This document shows positions 9,326-17,910 of a stretch of DNA of 64,000 nt, piece by piece. Positions within the stretch are counted from its first letter, which is position 1; each line of letters opens with the position of its first letter. The translations under genes and the position numbers were made by a program. Origin of the DNA: Levilactobacillus brevis (lineage in GTDB: Bacteria; Bacillota; Bacilli; Lactobacillales; Lactobacillaceae); NCBI GenBank assembly GCA_003666485.1, contig CP032931.1, forward strand, positions 868,001 through 932,000, given 5' to 3'. The notes under the pieces were generated by a model. The model saw only the letters and a program-made list of their open reading frames with translations. It made no database searches and had not been told where the DNA came from.

Positions 9326-9338
9326 TTAGTAGCCACCC

Positions 9339-9417
9339 ATGAATCCAAAGTGGCAAGCAATTGCGTGGCGCTTTGACGTTGCCTCTAGGCTGATGGGATA
9401 CGGATTCATGGTATACT
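9339..9417 (+). promoter_or_regulatory. Inverted repeat and -10 box ahead of the ATPase-nuclease pair
   Basis: CCATGAATCC (9337-9346) and GGATTCATGG (9402-9411) are perfect inverted copies 55 bases apart, and TATACT follows at once (9412-9417) as a likely -10 element. The arm overlapping the promoter suggests an operator for the downstream operon. Confidence 0.4.
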
Positions 9418-9480
9418 TAAGCAATAATCCAACCGCTTTGTGAGGAGCGGCCAATCATGATCGAGTGAGGAGCGAGTCAC

Positions 9481-10830
9481 ATGAGAATTCAGAACTTAGG
9501 GCCAATCAAAGATGCCAATATTACGCTAAATAGGCTAACTGTCTTCATTGGAAATAATGGTATGGGGAAGACGTTAGCGGCCTATGCAGTATTTGCTTTT
9601 CGTAATTGGCTTGAAACTAGCTTTCAGCCAGGGCTATTTACCTTGGATGATTTGAAAAGTTTGATTAAAAATGATGAAGCTACTATTTCAACATCAGAGT
9701 ACCATCAACGGTTAGTGGATAAAATTGTTACAGCGTTTAATGCGCTAAATAATACTGGTGAGTATTTTCAATCTTTTTTTAAGGACGAGAATTTATACCA
9801 AGTTGGCACGACTAAGATTGAAGTCGATCAACAAGATTTAACAAGAGTGTCAAATATTAAAGGAACAATTTGGAGCTACATGGACCGTAATAAAGTGGCA
9901 CAGGGGGTTGGCGGATATTACCAGTTTCAAGCTGAACTGAATCTTGAAAAGCACGTGATTGCGTTACAGAACCATGAAGAAACGTTAGATGGCAGTTCAG
10001 CGGTGATTGGTACAACACTGGATGTTGTCGCTAGACAAATTGATCTTGCCATTGCTAATTTTTGGTTCAACAATATGGGAAAAAGCACTTATTTACCAGC
10101 AGAGAGAATCGGAATCAATGTCTTCCGCACACGAATTAATACGCAACTAATTAATGAAAATCTAGCCAACCCAGCAAGTGAGCAGGCACCTTTGGAACGT
10201 TATCCTTATCCGATTGAGTCTTATATCAGGTTTTTAAATGGATCACTGGGCTCTTTGTCAGGTAAATATGGTAAATCAGTTAATCTGGTAGACCAAAAGA
10301 TCTTAGGCACGTTGGTTCCTGGGGATTTTTCATACGATAAGGATCTCGACCAGATTCAATATCAGTTGAGCGATGAGCAGCAGGAAAAAATTCAATTTAA
10401 TTTGGTTTCTTCTTCCTTAAAGTCGTTGTTTGGGTTGGATTTATTCTTAAGGGACAGCGGCCTAAAGGGTTATTTGCTGCTGGATGAACCGGAAATGAAC
10501 TTGCACCCGCAACGTCAAAAGTTGATCGCGGACTTGTTGTTCGACATGGCCATAAGAGCGACACCGGTGGTAATTTCCACGCACAGTGATTATATCGTAA
10601 AAGAACTTGTTAACCAGATTCTTCAGTCAAAGGTTAGTGATCCACAACATCATGGCCAGGCTGAGCATGTCTCGGTATATGAGTTTACGTCGGCTGGCGT
10701 AAAGAATCTGGGGGATATTTCTCAAGAAGAAGTGTTTGGCAACTTTGATCAAACGACGGATCGGATTAATCGGCGGTATTACGAGTTGATGGACCAGTTG
10801 GAAGATGATGGAGGCGCAACTGATGAATGA
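9481..10830 (+). CDS. OLD-like AAA family ATPase
   Basis: 449 aa. SMC/RecF-type ATP-binding fold: N-terminal IQNLGPIKDANITLNRLTVFIG leading into Walker A GNNGMGKT (24-31), then a long insertion region, YLPAERIG (~200), and the C-terminal signature LLLDEPEMNLHPQRQK (Walker B plus D-loop, ~335-350) with VVISTHSDYIVKEL (switch His). No Toprim nuclease domain follows, so it is an ATPase subunit rather than a complete OLD nuclease. RBS GAGGAG is 9 nt before the ATG. The next gene begins 8 bases before this stop, so the two are translationally coupled. ATPases of this type paired with a small nuclease are common in phage defence (Septu, Gabija and related systems); this pair is not clearly one of those. 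Confidence 0.85.
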   Translation: MRIQNLGPIKDANITLNRLTVFIGNNGMGKTLAAYAVFAFRNWLETSFQPGLFTLDDLKSLIKNDEATISTSEYHQRLVDKIVTAFNALNNTGEYFQSFFKDENLYQVGTTKIEVDQQDLTRVSNIKGTIWSYMDRNKVAQGVGGYYQFQAELNLEKHVIALQNHEETLDGSSAVIGTTLDVVARQIDLAIANFWFNNMGKSTYLPAERIGINVFRTRINTQLINENLANPASEQAPLERYPYPIESYIRFLNGSLGSLSGKYGKSVNLVDQKILGTLVPGDFSYDKDLDQIQYQLSDEQQEKIQFNLVSSSLKSLFGLDLFLRDSGLKGYLLLDEPEMNLHPQRQKLIADLLFDMAIRATPVVISTHSDYIVKELVNQILQSKVSDPQHHGQAEHVSVYEFTSAGVKNLGDISQEEVFGNFDQTTDRINRRYYELMDQLEDDGGATDE

Positions 10831-11413
10831 TGCGTACTTTGCGGCCTTCGAGAAGTATATTACGGCCGATGTTTACGTGGCAGGAGATTTGGGTCAGCGC
10901 GTAACGCAGCATATTCAAGAAGAAAAGTATGCATTTGATCTGTTGTTTAAGGTGAGGGGGGCACATGGTGTAGCCTTCCGCATTGAGGATTTTAAAGAAA
11001 AAGCGAATTATCTGATTGGTGGCAAGCGAGGCCACGGTATGGACAACGACTGCACCATCATCGATCAGGCTATCTTTCAGATTGAAGTGAAAGAAACGAA
11101 GACGATGGGGAATATGCATGCCGGGCGTCAGTTTAATGGCGGTCTGAAATGGTTGCGGCATATCCTCGAAGTGGTCGTAACGGACCAAGTAAACTTACAA
11201 CAAACTGCGAAAATGGAAGTTTACAATGTTGTGATTCGTCGCGATAGCCGGACAAGTTTATCGCGTGTGGGCGGTTACGCTGGTAGGCAACAGGGGGCTA
11301 ATTACATGCTGCATGTTAACAAGTCTGTAAAACAGGTTGATTTGACGAAGGCCATGCTGCATTTGTTACAGCATGAACAGCCGGCTGTTGCGGTGTTAAA
11401 ATTGGATGATTAG
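10823..11413 (+). CDS. Putative PD-(D/E)XK-like partner of the ATPase
   Basis: 196 aa, unrecognised family. The start at 10823 is chosen because GGAGG sits 8 nt ahead, inside the end of the ATPase gene; an ATG at 10805 in the same frame has no RBS. The middle contains DNDCTIIDQAIFQIEVKETK: Asp (75/77/81) followed by E-V-K (88-90), then a Gln in GRQFNGGLKWL (103). This order (D...ExK...Q) is that of PD-(D/E)XK nucleases. The rest predicts mixed alpha/beta with a C-terminal helix. Together with the upstream ATPase it looks like a two-subunit DNA-targeting defence complex. The nuclease reading is inferred from one motif. Confidence 0.65.
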   Translation: MNDAYFAAFEKYITADVYVAGDLGQRVTQHIQEEKYAFDLLFKVRGAHGVAFRIEDFKEKANYLIGGKRGHGMDNDCTIIDQAIFQIEVKETKTMGNMHAGRQFNGGLKWLRHILEVVVTDQVNLQQTAKMEVYNVVIRRDSRTSLSRVGGYAGRQQGANYMLHVNKSVKQVDLTKAMLHLLQHEQPAVAVLKLDD

Positions 11414-11724
11414 GTTTTAGCTGAAAAGATTAAGTGATTTTGCAGAAAGATATCCTGGTGTATTAAAAAGCACATTGTCTGGTCTGGAGTTATTTTAAGA
11501 AAGCGTAACCTGAAATATTCATCAGCTTAGTAAGAATACCCGATCAATTCTATTTTGTGTGTTGGGGCCGCTTTTGTGACTATAGTAAAGAAGAGTATGT
11601 AAGATAGTTGCTGGACTTGAGTTGGGCGTGACACAGGGAACATAGAAAATTAATGATTGAGCCGGGCAATTTAATTAGAGTGAGATTGATCCATTATTTG
11701 TGCTTTGAGAATTAGTTAACTTTA

Positions 11725-11768
11725 AAGCTCCGCAATGACAGAATTTTTTTGCCATTGCGGAGCTTATT
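11725..11768 (+). terminator. Terminator after the ATPase-nuclease operon
   Basis: AAGCTCCGCAATG / CATTGCGGAGCTT, a perfect 13-bp stem with a T-rich loop, followed by ATTTTA. It lies ~310 bases after the stop at 11413; the stretch 11414-11724 is AT-rich with no gene seen. Confidence 0.75.
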
Positions 11769-11934
11769 TTAGGTACGTCGGTTGATTAAACAATTTTAAT
11801 TTTGTGTGCGTATTGTAATTCTCAATCTGGTATATTATTGGATATTAATGTATATTAGTGCCGTATTGGCAAATCACCGTCCTGAATATTGGCTTACAAG
11901 TGATATTTTTAGCTTCTAAGAGCATTTAAACGAA

Positions 11935-11965
11935 TTCATATAACATATAACATATAATATATGAA
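11935..11965. promoter_or_regulatory. AT-rich palindrome, second copy
   Basis: TTCATATA ... TATATGAA arms with two CATATAA units between them, closely similar to the element at 5215-5256. It lies directly ahead of the small frame at 11987 and 245 bases before the 280-aa gene. No other gene is present from 11769 to 11986. Confidence 0.5.
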
Positions 11966-11986
11966 ACGCGTTAGAGACGATAGTAA

Positions 11987-12187
11987 ATGTATTTTACGTT
12001 GACTAGGTTAAGTGACAGTGCTAAAATAAAAAGCATAAAGAAAACCCCCGAGATAGTTGGCGCTATCACAGGAGTCAAAATCGATACTATTCTTGACGGA
12101 ACTATGTATCGCAATTATCATAACACTCCTTTTTGTGGTACGCAAGATGGAGTATTGAGTTTTGACAATCCCAGGGGCTCTCTTTAA
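11987..12187 (+). CDS. Possible small protein ahead of the 280-aa gene
   Basis: 66 codons, no family recognised and no convincing RBS before the ATG. It lies just downstream of the AT-rich palindrome and ends 23 bases before the next gene, so it may be a leader or upstream partner in the same transcript. The composition (Lys, Thr, Asp, Gly mixed, no TM segment) looks protein-like but is not decisive. Confidence 0.3.
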   Translation: MYFTLTRLSDSAKIKSIKKTPEIVGAITGVKIDTILDGTMYRNYHNTPFCGTQDGVLSFDNPRGSL

Positions 12188-12210
12188 ATAAAATTTATGG
12201 AGGCCTTTTT

Positions 12211-13053
12211 ATGGTCGAAAGATTTAATGATTTTTTTGGTGTCAGCGATGACAGTTACTATGATCCACGGCTGGATCATGATGAGCGGAGGTTTTTGAAC
12301 ACGGACTTGCTTGGTAAGTGTAAGCAAGAAGGATTTGGTTCACAGGATGCTGATTTGTTGGTCCAGGGGTATATTGGTGCCGTGGTGGATTGCTACTCGG
12401 CCGGTAATAAGCAGGCGGCACACGCTTTGCTGGGGATTCCTTGCGAGATGAACGAGACGCGGATTGGGTATGGCGAGAAGCCTTCTTCTGGTCGGGGCCC
12501 ATCAGAAGAAATTTTAGACGGGGTCTTTGAAAACCTGATTAAGTCGGGAATTAACATGGACATTGCCAAGCATCGGCCACCAGTGATTCCATTGGTTACC
12601 AAGAATTTTGACCGAGATCGATTGTCGGACTTACTAACGAACGTTATTAGTCTACAACTCGTTGGCTTTACACACCACATCTGCCGTAAGCACGGTATTC
12701 CATTAATCGCGCAAGAAACGATTCATTACTTTGATCTTAAGTCAACAGAGTGGAAGGCAATCACTGTTGACTTGCCAGCAGATGGAAAAGGGCGACCAAT
12801 TATTTTGATTCCTCGGCCGCTAGTCGTAAATAAGTATAACTTTAGTGCAGGCCAGTTTGTCCGACAGGTTGTGTTAACTTCACGCCAGCACCTACTGTTA
12901 GAACAAGGGATCAAGAAAAGTAAGAGTGTCCTTTGGGATGAAGAAGTTCGGCCATTCGGCAAGGGTATGACTAAAAAATATGCGTTGTACCAACTCCATG
13001 AGGACCCAAAGCTATTTGATGAATATTTAGCAAGCATTAAGCGCTTAGCCTAA
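12211..13053 (+). CDS. Hypothetical protein of the accessory region
   Basis: 280 aa, soluble, no signal peptide or TM segment. RBS GGAGG 8 nt before ATG. I do not recognise the family. Visible features: an acidic N-terminus, a central block VIPLVTKNFDRDRLSDLLTN, then FTHHICRKHGIP, a beta-rich stretch ending KGRPIILIPRPLVV, and a basic C-terminal helix region. Conserved-looking polar residues (K, D, R, H) in the centre are compatible with an enzyme, but no catalytic motif can be named. It shares its upstream AT palindrome with the SLATT-RT operon and lies between two defence-like modules, which suggests but does not show a defence role. Confidence 0.7.
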   Translation: MVERFNDFFGVSDDSYYDPRLDHDERRFLNTDLLGKCKQEGFGSQDADLLVQGYIGAVVDCYSAGNKQAAHALLGIPCEMNETRIGYGEKPSSGRGPSEEILDGVFENLIKSGINMDIAKHRPPVIPLVTKNFDRDRLSDLLTNVISLQLVGFTHHICRKHGIPLIAQETIHYFDLKSTEWKAITVDLPADGKGRPIILIPRPLVVNKYNFSAGQFVRQVVLTSRQHLLLEQGIKKSKSVLWDEEVRPFGKGMTKKYALYQLHEDPKLFDEYLASIKRLA

Positions 13054-13077
13054 ACCGTAGGCTATTTGACACAATTG

Positions 13078-13132
13078 AATGTAAATGAAAGACAGGTAGC
13101 CGTTGATGGGTTACCTGTCTTTCATTTACATT
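13078..13132. terminator. Long bidirectional terminator
   Basis: Arms of about 23 bp, AATGTAAATGAAAGACAGG... mirrored by ...CCTGTCTTTCATTTACATT, around a 6-7 nt loop. The stem is nearly perfect. It lies between the converging 280-aa gene and the minus-strand S-layer gene. Confidence 0.85.
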
Positions 13133-13190
13133 TGGAAGAAAGGGCTACAGTCCCTTGTGGTAGTTAGGAAATTTGAAACGGTGCTGCTGA

Positions 13191-14552
13191 TTATTGGGCA
13201 GTCATGGTGCTACTCCCAGACGTTAAGGCGTAGCTGCCGGCTGCGTTGTAGGTCAACGACAAGCTGGTGCTGCCGAACGTGAGGCTGGTTGGCAAGGAAG
13301 ACGTGCTCAAGGTGTACTTGGTGTAGAGGGCGTCACCGGCGGAATTGGTGGATTGCGTCGTGCCGTCTGATTCGGTGACTGGGACGTAGATCGTGTTCAA
13401 TTTAGCCGCAGTCAAGGCATCGCTCAAGCTGCTTTGGGTGGCGACCGTGCCGCTTACGCCTTGGTAGTCCGCCGTGAAGTTAGCTTGGGCCTTGGTGACC
13501 GTCGTACTGCCGTCAGAAGCCAGGGCACCATCCGTCGACAAGGTATCGTTCTTCCCGGTCGTTGCGTTCAGCGCGTATGAGGAGGCGATGGTGATGCCGG
13601 CATCCGCGTTGGCAGTAACCGGCACGGTCACGCTAGTTCCCCAGGTCGTGCTGGTCGTGACGTAGGAGTTAGATGAGTTGGCCAAGCTATAGCCGGCTGG
13701 CAAATAAGTCGAGGAGGCGATGTCACTGTTGACGGTAGAGACGTCGGTGCTGGACAGCGCGTCGCCTGATTTGGCATCGCTAGCCGTGATCAGCACGCCA
13801 CTCTTGACGCTCTTGCCGGTGCTACTATCCACGTAATTGACCGTGATGCTCTTGGCGCTGGTGATGGTGCTGTTTTCACCCGTCTGGAGGGCGCCCGCGT
13901 AGATCCAGCCAGAGATCTTGGTATTGTTGTTATCGGTGACGTGGTAGTACAGGGAGCCTTCCTTGGTCTTGGTGACCGCGGAGTCGACGGTAAAGGAGTC
14001 AGAAGCCAGCGCGGACGTACTGTTGATGACCTTGGCCGCCTTGTACTGGGTGTATTTCGGTGCGTCCCACAGCGTGTTGGTCTTCCCGGGGTTCTTCAGG
14101 TAGTAAGTCTTGGTCGTTGGCGTCGTGGCCGTCGTGGTCGTGTTCGCGGATTCAATGCCGCCCGCAAACGTCCCAGCCGTACTGCCGCCGTAAATGTAGC
14201 CACGGTACTTTCCATCCATGGAAACGACCCGGTAGTAAACGGAGCCGCGGTTGGTCGTCTTCTGGCCGTAAGCGCGGAAGTAGCTCGCAGACTTCTTGGA
14301 TGAGGCCAGGCTAGCCATGGTCTTCTTGGAAGCCACGACCTTGGCACCCTTGACGGTCCCCGGCTTGGTGTACAGGGCGTTGGTCCCGGTCGACGCCACG
14401 TTCCGTGAGGTGGCCGCCGTGGTTAGTTTGGTATAGCTCCCCGCCGTAGCGTAGGACTTGGCGGAAGCCGTCGTGGTCGTGGCCGCCGCAACCCCAGCCA
14501 AGCTGAGGGTCGCGAGACCTAAGTAGAGTGATTTTTTCAAATTGGTTTGCAT
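13191..14552 (-). CDS. S-layer protein
   Basis: 453 aa, complete, close to L. brevis SlpA in its N-terminal part. Signal peptide [20 protein letters not shown] with cleavage after TASA. The wall-binding half carries both motif copies ([48 protein letters not shown]; then [30 protein letters not shown]). The C-terminal half is Thr/Ser/Ala-rich and forms the lattice part in SlpA. RBS AAGGAGAG. It uses GC-rich codons (GCC, ACC, AAG), unlike the AT-leaning gene at the left edge, so the two are probably not equally expressed or have different histories. It points toward the island and is inverted relative to the other three S-layer genes. Confidence 0.95.
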   Translation of the reverse strand: MQTNLKKSLYLGLATLSLAGVAAATTTTASAKSYATAGSYTKLTTAATSRNVASTGTNALYTKPGTVKGAKVVASKKTMASLASSKKSASYFRAYGQKTTNRGSVYYRVVSMDGKYRGYIYGGSTAGTFAGGIESANTTTTATTPTTKTYYLKNPGKTNTLWDAPKYTQYKAAKVINSTSALASDSFTVDSAVTKTKEGSLYYHVTDNNNTKISGWIYAGALQTGENSTITSAKSITVNYVDSSTGKSVKSGVLITASDAKSGDALSSTDVSTVNSDIASSTYLPAGYSLANSSNSYVTTSTTWGTSVTVPVTANADAGITIASSYALNATTGKNDTLSTDGALASDGSTTVTKAQANFTADYQGVSGTVATQSSLSDALTAAKLNTIYVPVTESDGTTQSTNSAGDALYTKYTLSTSSLPTSLTFGSTSLSLTYNAAGSYALTSGSSTMTAQ

Positions 14553-14573
14553 AGAATTCTCTCCTTTGGTGTA

Positions 14574-14606
14574 CAGTTAAGTTCTGACTTAACTGGCGTT
14601 AGTATA
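14574..14606 (-). promoter_or_regulatory. Leader hairpin and -10 box of the S-layer gene
   Basis: Read on the minus strand: TATACT (-10) followed by a perfect 8-bp inverted repeat CAGTTAAG / CTTAACTG with a 6-nt spacer, close to the expected transcription start, then the RBS. It could stabilise the mRNA 5' end or act as an operator. Confidence 0.5.
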
Positions 14607-14984
14607 GCAAAGGATTGGGCGGATTTTACTGGTAGGGCTGGGTTTTGTGCGGTGGTCGCGACCTGGAGATTTGCGTGTGTGGTAAGCGGCGGCTGGTGAA
14701 GCGGCGCGGCTATAAGTGGATGGCGAAATGCGTGGGTGTGGGGGTGTTGGTGCTCGGGGTGCTTTGGTTGGTGAATGATTTGGTGGCTGGTGGAAAGCTT
14801 TTGGTGGTGGCGTTTAGGTTGGGTTAAGTTTGTTTTCGGTTTGGTTAAGGGAAAACGGAATATTGGATGTGAGTTTCTTTGTAACAGTGGTAAAATAATA
14901 TAGTCAACTGATATTTAATCACCACAATTACCTGATGAGAGATGCTTGGCTGATGACTATGATGTTAAGGGGAGATTTGTCGTC
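14607..14984. other. Intergenic region between divergent genes
   Basis: G+T-rich on the plus strand, with one Cys/Val/Gly-rich frame of 60 codons that has no RBS and no family resemblance. Nothing else is seen apart from promoter-like AT patches shortly before the secreted protein gene (TAAAATAATATAG near 14890). Confidence 0.4.
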
Positions 14985-15500
14985 ATGAAGAAACTAATTC
15001 GTTTGATTTTACTAGTCGCGGTATGCCTGCTAACGGTGGGAACGCTGAGCACGACTGCGTTTGCTAAGCCTAATGGGTACTCGTACAGCCGGTTGCCTAG
15101 GAGTATTAAGGGAAAGTGGTATACTTACACGAACTTTGGTTATGGAAAGAAGAAGCTCTATAAACTGCGGTTGAGCAATAAGAATTTGCGTAAGTATAAG
15201 AAGCACAAAGTGTACTATGGAAAAAATGCTAATAAAGCTGAAAAAACAATGAAGTATTGGACCGCAACACAGACTGGAAAGATCCATGGCTATCGCTGGA
15301 TTTGGACGTATGGATGGCAACAGTCTGCCGGTGATGGAACGTTTTATAACCTACATAAATTTGGCAAGCATAAAGTGCTGACGGTGGCTGAGGGTGCCGG
15401 TCCATGGGTTGATGCGCACTACTACAGAAGTAAGAAGGTTGCTAGGAAGATGGGAATGAAGCACTATCCCAAGTTCAAATATCAAAGCTTAGACTTTTAA
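14985..15500 (+). CDS. Small secreted basic protein
   Basis: 171 aa from ATG 14985, chosen for its RBS (AGGGGAG) and because it begins a classic signal peptide (MKKLIRLILLVAVCLLTVG ... TTAFA/KPNG). The mature part is Tyr/Lys/Trp-rich (KGKWYTYTNFGYGKKKLYKL, RWIWTYGWQQSAGDGTFYNL), a composition frequent in lactobacillar cell-surface proteins of unknown function. No catalytic motif or anchor is seen; the basic charge suggests binding to the anionic wall. Single-gene unit ending in its own terminator. Confidence 0.75.
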   Translation: MKKLIRLILLVAVCLLTVGTLSTTAFAKPNGYSYSRLPRSIKGKWYTYTNFGYGKKKLYKLRLSNKNLRKYKKHKVYYGKNANKAEKTMKYWTATQTGKIHGYRWIWTYGWQQSAGDGTFYNLHKFGKHKVLTVAEGAGPWVDAHYYRSKKVARKMGMKHYPKFKYQSLDF

Positions 15501-15505
15501 CCCAC

Positions 15506-15547
15506 AAAATAAGTCCTGGATATCGTGTAGATACCCGGGACTTATTT
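15506..15547. terminator. Bidirectional terminator between converging genes
   Basis: AAAATAAGTCC...GATATC opposite GATACCC...GGGACTTATTT, an imperfect stem with a GTGTA loop. It has A-rich and T-rich flanks, so it serves both the secreted protein gene and the phosphatase gene. Confidence 0.75.
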
Positions 15548-15556
15548 GTCTCTAAC

Positions 15557-16900
15557 TTAGTTTGCTTTTACGACATAACTCTTCAGAATCCAAGCCTTAT
15601 GCCCAGCGTGGTCCTGAACCTGATAGTAAGTGTAGGTCTTTCCCTTGATCTTGATGCGTTCTACCTTGGTTAGCTTCCAAGTCGTATGTTTATGTTTGGC
15701 GGTGTGGCCGAGCTTCTTTTGTAAATGGGCGTCTTTGAACCATTTCTTGTTGGCCTTTAACCGATAAATGTATTTTGTGTGCAGCTTTTTGCTGGAAATG
15801 ATTTTGCCTTTAGCCTTGGCTGGTTTGACTGCCGCGTCGGCACTCCCCGTGGTGATTGTGGCTGGAACGGGGGTGTCAGGGACTGAACGTGGCGTAGCTT
15901 GAGGTGCTTGAGGTGCTTGAGGTGCGGGAGCTACGGATGATGATACCGTTGGGTGAGATGCTGGTTGTGGCTTGGTTTGTGCTTTGGCAGGAGCGGGTGC
16001 TTCATGGAAAGTGTGATCGTCTGCCTGGGTGTAAGGGGTGTGCTGTTTGTCAGTGGAGACCAGGTACATCTCTCGGAGCTGGCGCTGCTGAATACGGGAG
16101 AAACCAAGCACGTTCGTAATGTAATGGTTCATATCTTTATAGCGTGACTTGATTTCGCGGAAGTATTCATTTAACCAGGATTCCTTGACGGTTCGACCCG
16201 TCTGGTATGACTGCATGTAGTCGTTCATGATCGTCTGATCGCTCATTCCCAGGATCGTCATGATGAGGACGGTGGCGATACCCGTTCGGTCTTTACCCGA
16301 TGAACAATGGTAAAGTGTTGCGTGGGAATTTAGGAGTAAGAGATTGAGAAATCGCCGGTAGCCATCAATGGCGGTCTTTGAGAATTCAAGTTGGTGGACG
16401 TAGAAGCCACCATCTTCATCAAAGGCAGAATCTAAGGACTGGCCATCCGTGAGAGCCTTTTCTCCAAGGATTGACAGAACAATGTTGGTGGCTCCCAGAA
16501 TGTGTTGATCAGGTAGGTAATCAACTTGGCTATCCGTGCGGAAGTCAACGATGGACGTGACGTGGTGATCACTCGCCAGGGTAGTCTTGTCTGTATTGGT
16601 TAACCCGTTTAGATTGTCTGATCTGATCAGCCGATTTGGCCGGATTTCCCACTTGCCATCGGCGGTTCGATAGCCACCCAAGTCACGTGTGTTTCGGGCA
16701 CCGACCAGTTTGATTAGTTTGTCCTTAACATCACCATATTTGGCGATTTGGTCGTCGTATTTGTGTGAATCATCTGCTCTGAAAGTGGGAACGGGTGTTG
16801 GTGATGTTGTTGCGGCTGCTGCGCTGGGCCCCCCGACGCTCAGTAAGGAAAGGATGACGCCTGCGATGCTCAGTGACCTAACAAGTGTGGATCGTTGCAT
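15557..16900 (-). CDS. Secreted tyrosine/lipid phosphatase with wall-binding tail
   Basis: 447 aa. Signal peptide (residues 1-30, cleavage near AAAA). Phosphatase domain of the bacterial Y_phosphatase3 type (~45-275): GARNTRDLGGYRT (substrate-side motif, 68-80) and the CX5R P-loop HCSSGKDRTG (198-207, Cys199, Arg205) followed by IATVLIMTILG. Relatives include LipA-like and other exported phosphatases acting on phosphotyrosine or phosphoinositides. A Pro/Ala/Gln-rich linker (~295-355) leads to a basic C-terminal module (~365-447: YIYRLKANKKWFKDAHLQKK, TYTYYQVQDHAGHKAWILKSYV) resembling an SH3/GW-like wall-binding repeat. RBS AGGAGGAG. Role unknown; extracellular location is clear. Confidence 0.85.
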   Translation of the reverse strand: MQRSTLVRSLSIAGVILSLLSVGGPSAAAATTSPTPVPTFRADDSHKYDDQIAKYGDVKDKLIKLVGARNTRDLGGYRTADGKWEIRPNRLIRSDNLNGLTNTDKTTLASDHHVTSIVDFRTDSQVDYLPDQHILGATNIVLSILGEKALTDGQSLDSAFDEDGGFYVHQLEFSKTAIDGYRRFLNLLLLNSHATLYHCSSGKDRTGIATVLIMTILGMSDQTIMNDYMQSYQTGRTVKESWLNEYFREIKSRYKDMNHYITNVLGFSRIQQRQLREMYLVSTDKQHTPYTQADDHTFHEAPAPAKAQTKPQPASHPTVSSSVAPAPQAPQAPQATPRSVPDTPVPATITTGSADAAVKPAKAKGKIISSKKLHTKYIYRLKANKKWFKDAHLQKKLGHTAKHKHTTWKLTKVERIKIKGKTYTYYQVQDHAGHKAWILKSYVVKAN

Positions 16901-17286
16901 AGTATGACTCCTCCTGATGGTGATATAGTAACTGTTGCATCAATTAGAGTAGCAGGGGGATATTTAGATAGCGTATGGTTTTTGTATTTGTTTTGTAATC
17001 ATTGTTAATGGTGGTGGGGGATGAAGTTATTGGGGGATGGACAGATGACTATTCCTTTTATTGCTGATTTAGTAACTCGTAAGGCTGAATAGAGTGTGTG
17101 CAGATCATGCAATAGTAGACTTAGATGTCTAATTGCATGGTTTTATTTTGGAATGAAATTGAATATGGTAGTGATTAATTGTGGATGAATACGATTGTTA
17201 TAGGTGATTAGCAGCCATTGTGATAAAATATAGGAGAACTAGTGTTTGACTGAGGCTGAGGGCTGGTTATTTTTTAGAATGATGGT
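16901..17286. other. Intergenic region between divergent units
   Basis: AT-leaning DNA holding the promoter of the phosphatase gene and that of the toxSAS-Panacea pair. No gene and no strong palindrome recognised. Confidence 0.4.
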
Positions 17287-17892
17287 ATGATGGTGAAAAT
17301 AGTGGATAATATTAGTACACTTAGTGAGATCATAGAAGAATTACACGGAGTTTATCTTGATTTTACGACGAATTTTTATCGACACTTGGATAGTAGCTTC
17401 AATTATAATTTGAAAAAATTAAAAATTGATGATGCTCTTGATAGTCAAGAGTTTATGCTAATGTTGGTTAAACAGTATGTCGATAGTTTGGGAAATGATG
17501 AAACCATTGGCGGCAAGTTGTTAGCTGTCGGAATGGATTATAATTTTCGTTATCGAATAAAGCAAATGGACTCTTTGTATAGGAAAATGGAACATAACTT
17601 GAAAAAAGACCGGTATGTTTCTAAAATATTGAATGATTTTATGGGTACGCGAATTATCTTGAGCAATGTAAATTCTCAAGAAACGGAAATCAATGAGTTA
17701 TTAGGGACATTACAACAGCAAGGTATTATTTCTCGATTTTATCACAGGGATGATAAAAAATATCGCGCCCTTCATTGCTACTTCCAGGATACAAATAGGC
17801 ATTTTCCGTGGGAATTTCAGATTTGGGATTTGGAAGATAGTGAGAATAATTATAAAGAACACGAGCGTCACGAAAAGGAGAAATCTGAATAA
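17287..17892 (+). CDS. RelA/SpoT-domain protein, putative toxSAS toxin
   Basis: 201 aa. The (p)ppGpp-synthetase fold is recognisable: RYRIKQMDSLYRKM (88-101, the basic R-x-K-x-x-D-S motif), ILNDFMGTRIILSNV (114-128), KYRALHCYF (158-166; Tyr of the G-loop) and WEFQIWDLED with a following HERHE (175-195; catalytic Glu of ExQ). No hydrolase or regulatory domains, so it is of small alarmone synthetase size. Toxic SAS enzymes (toxSAS) make (p)ppApp or pyrophosphorylate tRNA CCA ends. The next gene has a Panacea domain, the known antitoxin partner of PanT toxSAS. The RBS is weak, which fits a toxin. AT-rich, unlike the genome core. The downstream antitoxin starts 19 bases after the stop. Confidence 0.75.
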   Translation: MMVKIVDNISTLSEIIEELHGVYLDFTTNFYRHLDSSFNYNLKKLKIDDALDSQEFMLMLVKQYVDSLGNDETIGGKLLAVGMDYNFRYRIKQMDSLYRKMEHNLKKDRYVSKILNDFMGTRIILSNVNSQETEINELLGTLQQQGIISRFYHRDDKKYRALHCYFQDTNRHFPWEFQIWDLEDSENNYKEHERHEKEKSE

Positions 17893-17910
17893 AGAAAGAA
17901 GGTAGCCGAT

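Noticed and set aside
14645-14827. 60-codon open frame, Cys/Val/Gly-rich
   Set aside because: No RBS, composition follows a local G+T bias, no family resemblance.
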